This document shows positions 1-5,542 of a stretch of 5,542 bases of DNA, in pieces. Under the pieces are notes generated by a model, which saw only the letters and a program-made list of their open reading frames with translations, was not told the origin of the DNA and did not search any database. The stretch is from Desulfocapsa sp050291935. GTDB taxonomy: Bacteria > Desulfobacterota > Desulfobulbia > Desulfobulbales > Desulfocapsaceae. How positions within the stretch are numbered: position 1 is the stretch's first letter; each line of letters opens with the position of its first letter. The stretch lies in NCBI GenBank assembly GCA_050291935.1, contig JBNKKR010000086.1, positions 1-5,542 on the forward strand. Direction: 5' to 3'. The position numbers and the translations under genes are program-made.

Positions 1-285
1 CATTGAACATTATGATGCAGAAAATGAGTCCCGCCTCTTTTCTTTCCATACATTTTCCACATAATTCCTACCATTCACCAACCCAATACTGCCCATCTTT
101 GGTAAAAAAAATGGGTGTAAAAGTTCTTTTTTAGTCAAAATTACATAGGTTAATTAATTAATTTCTTACTTTTTTAAAAAAAATTGCACCTGTTTGAAAA
201 AAATATTCTCAATATAATCATCAAGTTACAAATATTGGGTACTTTTTTCTCTCAAAAATAGGTATTTATACCGATGTAAAAAAAT

Positions 286-314
286 ATGCAAATGATAAAA
301 TAGGGAACTATAAT
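286..314 (+). promoter_or_regulatory. Candidate sigma-70-type promoter for the PilZ gene (distal)
   Basis: A perfect -10 box TATAAT lies at 309-314. The hexamer 17 bp upstream (286-291, ATGCAA) is a poor -35 match, sharing only three bases with TTGACA. Initiation would fall near 321, giving a leader of about 75 nt. The small dyad at 261-272 lies about 50 bp upstream of the -10 box and could bind a regulator. In such A+T-rich DNA a chance TATAAT is quite possible. Confidence 0.35.
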
Positions 315-316
315 CA

Positions 317-345
317 TTTCTAAGAGCGGAAAAGTGTGTTAAAAT
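317..345 (+). promoter_or_regulatory. Candidate extended -10 promoter for the PilZ gene (proximal)
   Basis: TAAAAT at 340-345 is preceded by TG and one base (337-339), forming an extended -10 element. The hexamer 17 bp upstream, TTTCTA at 317-322, is a weak -35 box, as is often tolerated with an extended -10. Initiation near 352 would leave about 45 nt before the chosen ATG at 397. It competes with the TATAAT at 309-314; the sequence does not decide between them. Confidence 0.35.
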
Positions 346-384
346 GAAGTTGGATATCCTTTTCACAGGGCATATATGAAGGGG

Positions 385-390
385 GGAGAG
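385..390 (+). promoter_or_regulatory. Shine-Dalgarno site that sets the PilZ start
   Basis: The hexamer GGAGAG ends a purine-rich run (379-390) and is followed by a 6-nt spacer and ATG at 397. An in-frame ATG at 376 lies upstream of this site and has no ribosome binding site of its own, so 397 is the better start. The same hexamer and spacer length recur before the proposed ATA start of hflX. Confidence 0.75.
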
Positions 391-396
391 ACACCA

Positions 397-888
397 ATGT
401 TAGGCACCCAAGAATACGGTATAAAAATTCAGAAGTCGTTTGTGAAGACCAACGATACGGCATCCATCCAGTGTCCGAAGTGTACCCTTGTGAAAAACAT
501 TTCGGTCGCCAGGTTTCGTGCCACCAGACATACCTTAAAGACCCGCTGTAGCTGTGGCAATACCTTTTTGGTCACCCTTGACTTTAGAAGGCATTACCGA
601 AAACCAACCGCCCTTACCGGTTCCTATACCATTAGCGGACCAGCCGGAGGAAGTGGACCGATACAGATACACAATATTTCACGAAGCGGTGTAGGTTTTT
701 CCATTTGCGGATTTCACAACGTAGTTCCCGGGCAGAAAATGTTGCTCACCTTCAGGCTCCCCAATAAAAAACAGACGGAGCTGACCAAAGAGGTCATCGT
801 CAAGCGGGTGGATCAGGCAAAGATCGGGGGAGAATTTACCAATAAGGGAGAAATTGGCAAGGATTTAGGCTTTTTCCTCCAACCCTAA
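397..888 (+). CDS. Zinc-ribbon plus PilZ domain protein, probable c-di-GMP receptor
   Basis: This 163-residue soluble protein has no signal peptide or membrane segment. The N-terminal part carries a CxxC...CxC set (C26, C29, C51, C53), which looks like a small zinc ribbon. The C-terminal part is a PilZ domain with both c-di-GMP-binding motifs: RxxxR (R64 and R68, in RRHYR) and NxSxxG (N93, S95, G98, in NISRSG). With both motifs intact, c-di-GMP binding is likely, and the protein probably changes conformation to act on a partner. No enzymatic or output domain is present, so its target is unknown; motility, adhesion or transcription are possible for this family. The ATG at 397 is preferred over 376 because of the GGAGAG site. 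The gene appears monocistronic and ends 2 bp from the convergent hflX stop codon. The family call is firm; zinc binding and the cellular role are inferred. Confidence 0.9.
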   Translation: MLGTQEYGIKIQKSFVKTNDTASIQCPKCTLVKNISVARFRATRHTLKTRCSCGNTFLVTLDFRRHYRKPTALTGSYTISGPAGGSGPIQIHNISRSGVGFSICGFHNVVPGQKMLLTFRLPNKKQTELTKEVIVKRVDQAKIGGEFTNKGEIGKDLGFFLQP

Positions 889-890
889 GT

Positions 891-2528
891 TTACGACTCC
901 CATCCCAGAATTTTCCCCATCATCACCTGCGCTTCTTCCAACAGACACTTCAACGTTTCCGGCCTAAAGGCACTGATCACAAGCCCTTCGCGCCTACTCT
1001 CTGCAAGCAGCGGATCATTATCTGCCAGTTTGTCAGCCTTATTAAATATCTTGAGACAGGGGATATGCCCAAGGTCGAGTTCGCGCAACAACTCTTCCAC
1101 CACTTGCATATGATCACGGTGACAGGGGTTGGAGAGATCTATAACATGTAACAAGAGTTCTGCTTCTTCAAGCTCCTCAAGGGTCGCCTTAAATGCCTGT
1201 AACAGATCCGCTGGAAGATCACGAATAAATCCCACGGTATCGGTGACAACCACTTCCACATCCATGGGAAACCGAAGACGCCTGCTGGTGGGATCAAGGG
1301 TTGCAAAGAGTTTGTCTTCCGCGATAATATCGCTTTTGGTCAAGGTGTTTAATAACGTAGATTTCCCCGCATTGGTATATCCCACAAGGGAAAGCACAGG
1401 CAGCTCCTTTTTTCTGCGCCTTGCACGTCGCCGGTAGCGTTCTTTTCCCACCTGCTTTAATTCTTTTCCAAGTCGTGCCAGCCTATCATTAATCCGCCGC
1501 CTGTCGATTTCAAGTTTCGTCTCACCGGGGCCCCTGGCTCCAATACCACCGGTTAAACGAGAAAGAGCATCATCTCGACTGGAAAGGCGTGGCAACATAT
1601 ATTTGAGCTGGGCCATCTCAATCTGTAACTTTCCTTCACGACTAAGCGCCCTATGGGCAAAAATATCCAGAATAAGTTGGGTCCTGTCAATAACACGCAG
1701 CTCAGTATGTTTGGTAATGGAACGTACTTGAGATGGGTTAAGTTCCTGATCAAAAATCAAAAGATTCGCCCCCAACTGTAAGGCGCGAATCATTATATCA
1801 GCAAGCTTCCCCTTGCCTAAAATAAACTTTGGATTTACCTTCCGCCTTTGCTGGATCACGGTGTCCAGTACCGCCACCCCACCTGATTTGGCAAGCTCCA
1901 CAAGCTCATCCATGGATTCGGCAATACGATTTTTGGGCCTGCTGCTAACACTTATCAACAGTGCCCGATCTGCAGCAGTATCGACCGTATCCCCCGCCGC
2001 CTTTCGGACAAATTCCCCCTCAAGTGCGTGGATAAACTCTATAAAAGAATCATCTTGATTGGCAGGATGAACAGGAGGGAGAAAGGCCCAGTTTTTCCCG
2101 TCACGAGAATCCGGCAGGAGATGAACAGAATACAACTTTTCAGCAAACCCGGAACCATCAACTTTGAGAACCGAGAGCATATCAAGACGCAGGAAAAGCA
2201 GATCCATCAGATCTTCATCGCTAATCTCCTCTCCTGCAAGATGGGTGTGCACCAACCGCACACCCTTCAAACGTCCCTGCGATCTAATATGCGAAAGGTT
2301 GGGAATCATAATTCCTTTAAAATCACCAACAATTACAGCTTCAACCTTTCCAGAACGATGCAACAACACACCCACCTGACGATTCAACTCAAAAGAGAGC
2401 GCACAGAGCATCCGAGCCATCTCAGCCCCTATGACCTGATCTCGCCTGCTCCGTTTCCCCGCAAGGCGCTCCAGCAATTTAAGCTGACTCTTTTTCAGCC
2501 CGCTGGTATCACCGGTTATAGATGCTAT
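891..2528 (-). CDS. hflX: GTPase HflX, ribosome-associated; probable ATA start
   Basis: HflX is a GTPase that binds the large ribosomal subunit and, in studied bacteria, splits stalled or stressed ribosomes. Read from 2528 the protein has 545 residues. It has the HflX N-terminal domain (with GKGKLADI and NPSQVR), a basic helical linker with GPGETKLEIDRRRI near residue 333, and the G domain: G1 GYTNAGKST at 383-391, G2 Thr in FATLDPT near 410, G3 DTVGF at 430-434, G4 NKAD at 496-499, G5 SAF at 519-521. All GTP-binding motifs are intact. The only standard start codon in frame is TTG at 2477, giving 528 residues. However, the residues just upstream (ITGDTSGLKKSQLK) match the conserved N-terminus that I recall from long HflX proteins, and an in-frame stop at 2597 leaves no ATG or GTG. 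The ATA at 2528 has GGAGAG six bases upstream and overlaps the aminotransferase stop by 4 nt. Identity is very sure; the start is not. Confidence 0.95.
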   Translation of the reverse strand: MASITGDTSGLKKSQLKLLERLAGKRSRRDQVIGAEMARMLCALSFELNRQVGVLLHRSGKVEAVIVGDFKGIMIPNLSHIRSQGRLKGVRLVHTHLAGEEISDEDLMDLLFLRLDMLSVLKVDGSGFAEKLYSVHLLPDSRDGKNWAFLPPVHPANQDDSFIEFIHALEGEFVRKAAGDTVDTAADRALLISVSSRPKNRIAESMDELVELAKSGGVAVLDTVIQQRRKVNPKFILGKGKLADIMIRALQLGANLLIFDQELNPSQVRSITKHTELRVIDRTQLILDIFAHRALSREGKLQIEMAQLKYMLPRLSSRDDALSRLTGGIGARGPGETKLEIDRRRINDRLARLGKELKQVGKERYRRRARRRKKELPVLSLVGYTNAGKSTLLNTLTKSDIIAEDKLFATLDPTSRRLRFPMDVEVVVTDTVGFIRDLPADLLQAFKATLEELEEAELLLHVIDLSNPCHRDHMQVVEELLRELDLGHIPCLKIFNKADKLADNDPLLAESRREGLVISAFRPETLKCLLEEAQVMMGKILGWES

Positions 2529-3835
2529 CTTGCGCTCTCCAAATACTGTCTTATCGACTGGGCAATGGTCTGAAAAACTTCCCTGAACACCGTTTCATCC
2601 CGTTCAAGAAGGGTTACACGAAAACCCTGCAAATCTGTGGCAAAGGAAGTCAAGGGAACCACACATACGCCGGTTGCTCCCAACAGATAATAGACAAAAC
2701 GTTTATCCACGGAGGTTCCCTCTTTGCTTACCAAAGATTCCACCATCTCGCGAATTTCTGTGTTTTCAATGGACAAAGACTGCTGATGATTAAGTGCGCC
2801 ATCTTCAAAACAGACACTCATATAGAATGCGCCATTTGGCCGGTTCACCAACACCCCTTTCACATCCTTCAGTGACTGTTCAGCAATACGGGAAAATTTC
2901 TCGTATCTGTTGATTCTTTCCTGGAGGTAATCCTGGTATTTTGGATGTTGCACCACCTTGGGATAGACCGTTTGCGGTAGTGTCGTGGAGCACACCTCCA
3001 CCATCTTGGCATTGAGGATAGATTGCACATACTTGGCAAACATGGGATCTTTATCTCCATTATAGATTTCTATCCAGCCACAACGGGATCCCGGCCACGG
3101 CATTTCTTTGGACACACCGCGCATGGCAAGGGCAGGCACATCCCCAATCACATCGGAAAGGGGTGAAGTGGAAGTCCCATTATAAACAATATGATGATAC
3201 ACCTCATCACAGACGATAAAGAGATCATACCTGGCCGCAAGTTCAACAATTGACTCCAAAATTGAGGTGGGATAGACGGCTCCTGTGGGATTATCGGGAT
3301 TGATAATCAAAATACCAGCCACTGCCGGATTATACTTTATCGATTTTTCCAAATCGTCAAGATCCGGGTACCAGTGATTGTTTGGATCCAAAATATAGGT
3401 CAGCGGCTTATCCCCTGCGTGGGCAGCTTCAGCAGATGAATGGGTGGTGTAACTGGGAGTTGGCACTAAAACCCTGGCCGTTCTTCGTAAAAAACCAAAC
3501 ACCTTGGAAATGGCATCTCCTAATCCGTTAAAGAAAAGAATATCCTCGGGATCAATCTGCACCCCGCCGCGTTTATTGGTCTGTTGGGCTATAAACTCAC
3601 GGGTGGACAATACGCCCTTTGTTGGACAATAGCCATAGGTAGCATCTTCCATCACCGCCTCAGCGACAATCTCTTTCATCCACCGGGGAATCTTCTCCCC
3701 TTTCATTATGGGATCACCGATATTTTCCCAGTTGGTAGTAAGCCCCAGTTTTTGTAGTTTGGTGCCCACATTCACAATATTGCGAATCTCGTAGGTCAAT
3801 TCTCCGGCACCTATATGGACAATATCCGTCCGCAT
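2525..3835 (-). CDS. Class I/II pyridoxal-phosphate-dependent aminotransferase
   Basis: This 436-residue cytoplasmic enzyme belongs to fold type I PLP aminotransferases. It transfers an amino group between an amino acid and a 2-oxo acid. Visible active-site residues are Y129 (in PSYTT, likely stacking on the cofactor), N182 in NPDNPTG, D210 and Y213 in DEVYHH, the Schiff-base lysine K243 in GVSKEMPWPGSR, phosphate-binding R251, and R406 in GFRVTLL for the substrate carboxylate. The length is somewhat above the roughly 400 residues of typical AspC-type enzymes, partly through a segment around 348-384 before the C-terminal small domain. The GFRVTLL ending recalls alanine transaminases, but I cannot fix the substrate. 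The ATG at 3835 follows GGAGTG (3848-3843) at a 7-nt spacing. The stop TAG at 2527-2525 overlaps the probable hflX start, so the two genes form an operon. Family is certain, substrate unknown. Confidence 0.95.
   Translation of the reverse strand: MRTDIVHIGAGELTYEIRNIVNVGTKLQKLGLTTNWENIGDPIMKGEKIPRWMKEIVAEAVMEDATYGYCPTKGVLSTREFIAQQTNKRGGVQIDPEDILFFNGLGDAISKVFGFLRRTARVLVPTPSYTTHSSAEAAHAGDKPLTYILDPNNHWYPDLDDLEKSIKYNPAVAGILIINPDNPTGAVYPTSILESIVELAARYDLFIVCDEVYHHIVYNGTSTSPLSDVIGDVPALAMRGVSKEMPWPGSRCGWIEIYNGDKDPMFAKYVQSILNAKMVEVCSTTLPQTVYPKVVQHPKYQDYLQERINRYEKFSRIAEQSLKDVKGVLVNRPNGAFYMSVCFEDGALNHQQSLSIENTEIREMVESLVSKEGTSVDKRFVYYLLGATGVCVVPLTSFATDLQGFRVTLLERDETVFREVFQTIAQSIRQYLESAR
2535..2540 (-). 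promoter_or_regulatory. Shine-Dalgarno site for hflX, inside the aminotransferase end
   Basis: GGAGAG (minus strand, 2540 to 2535) is followed by the 6-nt spacer CGCAAG and then ATA at 2528-2526. The hexamer and spacer length are identical to those of the plus-strand PilZ gene, whose start is a normal ATG. No comparable site precedes the TTG at 2477. The site lies within the last codons of the aminotransferase gene, so hflX translation is probably coupled to its upstream neighbour. Confidence 0.6.
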
Positions 3836-4012
3836 CGTATCTCACTCCATTAGTTCGGCTACTCAAAAAATCCCTGTAACCGGTTCGTAGTTATCTATGT
3901 AATATACAACCCTTGATACAGCGTTTTATTGGCAAAAAGTATACATGCTTTGCCAATAAAAGGCCTGCCAGCCCATCATCTGCAGTGTGATTACCACAGG
4001 CATTAAGGAGAG
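3836..4012. promoter_or_regulatory. Intergenic region with probable promoter of the aminotransferase-hflX operon
   Basis: This 177-bp gap separates the cyclase stop from the aminotransferase start and must hold any promoter for the aminotransferase-hflX unit. On the minus strand TATATT (3906-3901) is a possible -10 box, about 66 nt before the ATG, but I find no good -35 box at the right spacing. The strong inverted repeat at 3924-3961 begins 18 bp upstream of that -10 box, a position where a regulator could bind. No sigma-54 -24/-12 pair was found by eye. The promoter placement is inference. Confidence 0.3.
3924..3961. repeat. Perfect 13-bp inverted repeat with 12-bp spacer
   Basis: TTTTATTGGCAAA at 3924-3936 is the exact reverse complement of TTTGCCAATAAAA at 3949-3961. 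The 12-bp spacer contains the palindrome GTATAC (3939-3944). On either strand the repeat would form a 13-bp RNA stem, but neither side is followed by a T-run, so it is a poor Rho-independent terminator. It lies downstream of the cyclase gene and upstream of the aminotransferase gene. A dimeric regulator binding site or a terminator/processing hairpin of unusual type are both possible. The repeat itself is certain; its role is not. Confidence 0.9.
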
Positions 4013-4978
4013 TCAACGAATGGTGTTGTTTGTCATACTATTGTCATTATTAGTACGATTGCATATGGCAAAATGGACAAGTTGCCCGCTCTTTGCATCC
4101 GGTTTTCGCCCAAGAGTCACTATTCCCCTCTCTCCAAGCTGCATTGTCTCACGGTGCAAAAAACGAACATCTTGACCATCTGCTTGTAAATACACGCCAT
4201 TGGTACTTTGGTCGGTGAGAAAAAAGCCTTCGCCTTGGCGCCATTCCACTATAGCATGACGGCGTGAGACCATAGGATCATCAACAACCAGCCCATTTTG
4301 TTCTCCCCGTCCAATTGTGAGCAATGGGCTTTCTGTATTGACTGTTTTCTGCTGCTCCTGAAAACGAACTACCAAATCTTGCAGAGTTGGAACTAAGGGG
4401 ACTAAAGAAGAAAGCGTTCCCATAATTGTCAGCTCGGAGACATCACCCCAGGTAAGTTCACAAACAGTAACCGGATCTTTTTTTCCATGGACAATCGTTT
4501 CCTTTAACCTGCGCCCTGCCTCCTGCATGGATCTGGAAAGCTTTTCCATGGTCTCTTCGGTTACAATAATCTGCTCCGCCTTCGCCTGCCCCACCATCCT
4601 TGCTGCAATATTGACCGCATCGCCAAACACATCATCTTTTTCAACTATTACTTCACCGTGATGAAAACCTATTTTCATCTGAAGATACAATCCCGACAAA
4701 GGGGTAAAGAGGGCCATCTGTTCCTGGATCGCTATGGCCGTTTCTGCTGCAGAATCAACAAGCGAAAAAACACACATGAGCTCATCGCCTATTGTTTTTA
4801 TCACTTTGCCGCCAAATTGAGCCACGATATTGCTTGCCAAGCCAAGGCACTGGGATGTGGCCAACCTGGCCCTCTCATCCCCGAGGCGTTCATATAAACG
4901 GGTACTGCCCACTATGTCGGCAAACAGTATGGTGAGTTGCTCTTTTTTCGATATTTTGACTTCCTCGCTATGCTTCAT
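4013..4978 (-). CDS. Class III adenylate/guanylate cyclase with C-terminal FHA domain
   Basis: This 321-residue soluble protein fuses a class III nucleotidyl cyclase domain (about residues 13-175) to an FHA domain (about 218-310). The catalytic set appears complete: metal-binding D21 (FADIVGS) and D65 (TIGDELM), base-selecting K61 and D116 (DVFGD), and transition-state N123 and R127 (VNIAAR). The Lys/Asp pair suggests ATP as substrate, giving cAMP. The FHA part has GR at 223-224, SRRH at 238-241 and NG at 260-261, the residues that bind phosphothreonine peptides, so cyclase activity or location may follow Ser/Thr phosphorylation. The last dozen residues are rich in Asn and Thr. There is no membrane segment or other sensor. 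ATG 4978 overlaps the upstream activator gene by 11 nt but has no Shine-Dalgarno site; a good one (GAGGAA, 4966-4961) lies 6 nt before an ATA at 4954. A longer reading from ATG 5038 only adds out-of-frame activator sequence. Confidence 0.94.
   Translation of the reverse strand: MKHSEEVKISKKEQLTILFADIVGSTRLYERLGDERARLATSQCLGLASNIVAQFGGKVIKTIGDELMCVFSLVDSAAETAIAIQEQMALFTPLSGLYLQMKIGFHHGEVIVEKDDVFGDAVNIAARMVGQAKAEQIIVTEETMEKLSRSMQEAGRRLKETIVHGKKDPVTVCELTWGDVSELTIMGTLSSLVPLVPTLQDLVVRFQEQQKTVNTESPLLTIGRGEQNGLVVDDPMVSRRHAIVEWRQGEGFFLTDQSTNGVYLQADGQDVRFLHRETMQLGERGIVTLGRKPDAKSGQLVHFAICNRTNNDNSMTNNTIR
4961..4966 (-). promoter_or_regulatory. Shine-Dalgarno-like site inside the nominal cyclase start
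   Basis: GAGGAA (minus strand, 4966 to 4961) lies just after the activator stop TAG (4970-4968). A 6-nt spacer (GTCAAA) leads to ATA at 4954, which would begin the cyclase as (M)SKKEQLTILFADI. The nominal ATG at 4978 is preceded only by an A-rich stretch that also encodes the end of the activator. Either coupled initiation at ATG 4978 or ATA initiation at 4954 is possible. Confidence 0.4.
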
Positions 4979-5542
4979 ATTTTTGCAATTTATTTTGCAA
5001 AGTCTTCCTGGTAATGCCCAACCTTCTCGCGGCCTCACTCTTATTCCCCTCTGTTTCCTCTAAGGTTTTCAGGATCTGCTGTTTTTCCACTTCCTGAAGA
5101 GAAATTGCCTGTTTTGCAGGTACAGGGTCTTGATTGTGTTGTTTTTGGATGGGGAGTGGCAAGCTTTTCTCCGTCAACTGCTCACCACGCATCAGAATCA
5201 CTCCTCGCTCAATGGCGTTTTCCAGCTCCCGCACGTTTCCCGGCCACCCATAGGACGAAAGCAGCCGCATACATTCTGGTGTCACCCCTTCTACTTTACG
5301 TCTATTCTTTTCAGCGAACTTCTGAACAAAAAACTGCACCAGCAAAGCTATATCCTCCCCCCGTTTACGCAAGGGCGGAACATGAACCGTTACCACGTTC
5401 AGGCGATAGTAGAGATCTTCACGAAAGTTTCCCTTTTTGACTTCTTCTTCGAGATCACGGTTCGTTGCTGCTATGATTCTGGCATCGGTCCTGATGGTCT
5501 TTTCGCCACCGACTCGTTGCAATTCATGTTCCTGTAACACAC
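4968..5542 (-). CDS. NtrC-family sigma-54-dependent activator, C-terminal part (5' end outside window)
   Basis: Only the last 191 or so residues are visible; the gene continues past the right edge. The GTG at 5540-5538 is an internal Val codon of the LQEHELQRVGG segment of the AAA+ domain, not a start. Numbered from that codon, visible parts are sensor I (ATNRD, 25-29), the arginine-finger region GNFREDLYYRLN (R40, R46), PPLRKRGEDI (55-64), sensor II WPGNVRE (99-105), a linker, and a Fis-type helix-turn-helix near 165-188 (GNKSEAARRLGITRKTLQNK). Proteins of this family bind enhancer-like sites and hydrolyse ATP to let sigma-54 RNA polymerase open promoters. The Walker motifs, the GAFTGA loop and any receiver or sensor domain are outside the window, so the input signal cannot be told. 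The gene overlaps the cyclase ATG by 11 nt, indicating one transcript. Confidence 0.95.
   Translation of the reverse strand, partial: VLQEHELQRVGGEKTIRTDARIIAATNRDLEEEVKKGNFREDLYYRLNVVTVHVPPLRKRGEDIALLVQFFVQKFAEKNRRKVEGVTPECMRLLSSYGWPGNVRELENAIERGVILMRGEQLTEKSLPLPIQKQHNQDPVPAKQAISLQEVEKQQILKTLEETEGNKSEAARRLGITRKTLQNKLQKYEA

Larger units (their letters stand above)
1..396. other. A+T-rich intergenic leader upstream of the PilZ gene
   Basis: This stretch of almost 400 bases holds no gene that I can support. It is much richer in A and T than the coding regions and contains many A- or T-tracts of five to eight bases: A8 at 104-111, T6 at 127-132, T6 then A8 at 170-183, A7 at 197-203, T6 at 243-248, A5 at 254-258 and A7 at 278-284. 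It also has a run of TTAA repeats near 149-162, a weak hairpin at 92-115 (CCCATCTTT paired with AAAAATGGG, one mismatch, no T-run directly after it) and a small dyad GGTAT-TT-ATACC at 261-272. Candidate promoters for the PilZ gene lie in the last 110 bases. The spacing of the tracts suggests intrinsic DNA curvature; that is inference. Confidence 0.6.

Noticed and set aside
1..62. Possible minus-strand gene start running off the left edge
   Set aside because: Several ATG codons (62, 53, 49) open short frames to the edge, but more than one frame is open and there is no convincing ribosome binding site.
92..115. Hairpin CCCATCTTT/AAAAATGGG as a terminator of a gene to the left
   Set aside because: The stem is weak with a mismatch, no T-run follows directly, and no upstream plus-strand gene is visible.
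376..396. Earlier in-frame ATG for the PilZ gene at 376
   Set aside because: The strong GGAGAG site lies downstream of it and is well placed for ATG 397; the extra seven residues add nothing recognisable.
1129..2573. Plus-strand open frames across hflX
   Set aside because: They are antisense to a fully supported conserved gene and encode low-complexity, Ser- and Arg-rich or unrecognisable peptides.
3924..3961. Sigma-54 -24/-12 promoter in the TTGGCA-containing repeat
   Set aside because: On both strands the GC that should follow the GG at 12-bp spacing is missing.
3986..3998. CRP/FNR-like site TGTGATTACCACA
   Set aside because: The spacing between the TGTG and CACA halves is too short for the CRP consensus and the match is poor for FNR.
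4978..5000. Direct repeat TTGCAAAA-TAAA-TTGCAAAA before the cyclase ATG
   Set aside because: It is explained by coding for the repeated Leu-Gln residues (TLQNKLQK) at the end of the activator.
4979..5038. Longer cyclase start at ATG 5038
   Set aside because: The added 20 residues are the activator's helix-turn-helix coding sequence read in another frame and show no family resemblance.
5538..5540. GTG at 5540 as the start of the sigma-54 activator
   Set aside because: It falls within the conserved VLQE...RVGG part of the AAA+ domain; the Walker motifs must lie upstream, outside the window.

Overview
The window looks like a bacterial chromosome segment, probably from a Desulfobacterota-type (deltaproteobacterial) organism. 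This is inferred from the long-form HflX with a Gly-Leu-Lys-rich N-terminus, the zinc-ribbon/PilZ architecture and the sigma-54 activator; no rRNA or other marker settles it. Coding regions have moderate G+C, and the left-hand intergenic region is strongly A+T-rich.

Layout. Positions 1-396 form an A+T-rich, A-tract-rich leader with candidate promoters and no supportable gene. It leads into a plus-strand gene for a small zinc-ribbon plus PilZ protein (397-888), a likely c-di-GMP receptor. Everything else is on the minus strand, read right to left. A 5'-truncated NtrC-family sigma-54 activator (from beyond 5542 to 4968) overlaps the start of a class III nucleotidyl cyclase with a C-terminal FHA domain (4978-4013). 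A 177-bp gap follows, holding a perfect 13-bp inverted repeat. Then come a class I/II PLP aminotransferase (3835-2525) and the ribosome-associated GTPase HflX (ending at 891). The HflX and PilZ stop codons face each other only 2 bp apart.

How the genes work together. There are two minus-strand transcription units: sigma-54 activator plus cyclase-FHA (signalling), and aminotransferase plus hflX (overlapping, so translationally coupled). The PilZ gene is separate. No defence system, mobile element, CRISPR array, tRNA or rRNA is visible.

Most notable points. hflX has no ATG, GTG or TTG that would include its conserved N-terminus. Its best start is an ATA that overlaps the aminotransferase stop and carries the same GGAGAG/6-nt spacing as the PilZ gene. 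The cyclase gene shows a similar Shine-Dalgarno-to-ATA arrangement just inside its nominal ATG. The strong inverted repeat between the two operons has no U-tract and looks more like an operator than an ordinary terminator. I see no clear case for a wholly new biological system; the gene families are all known.
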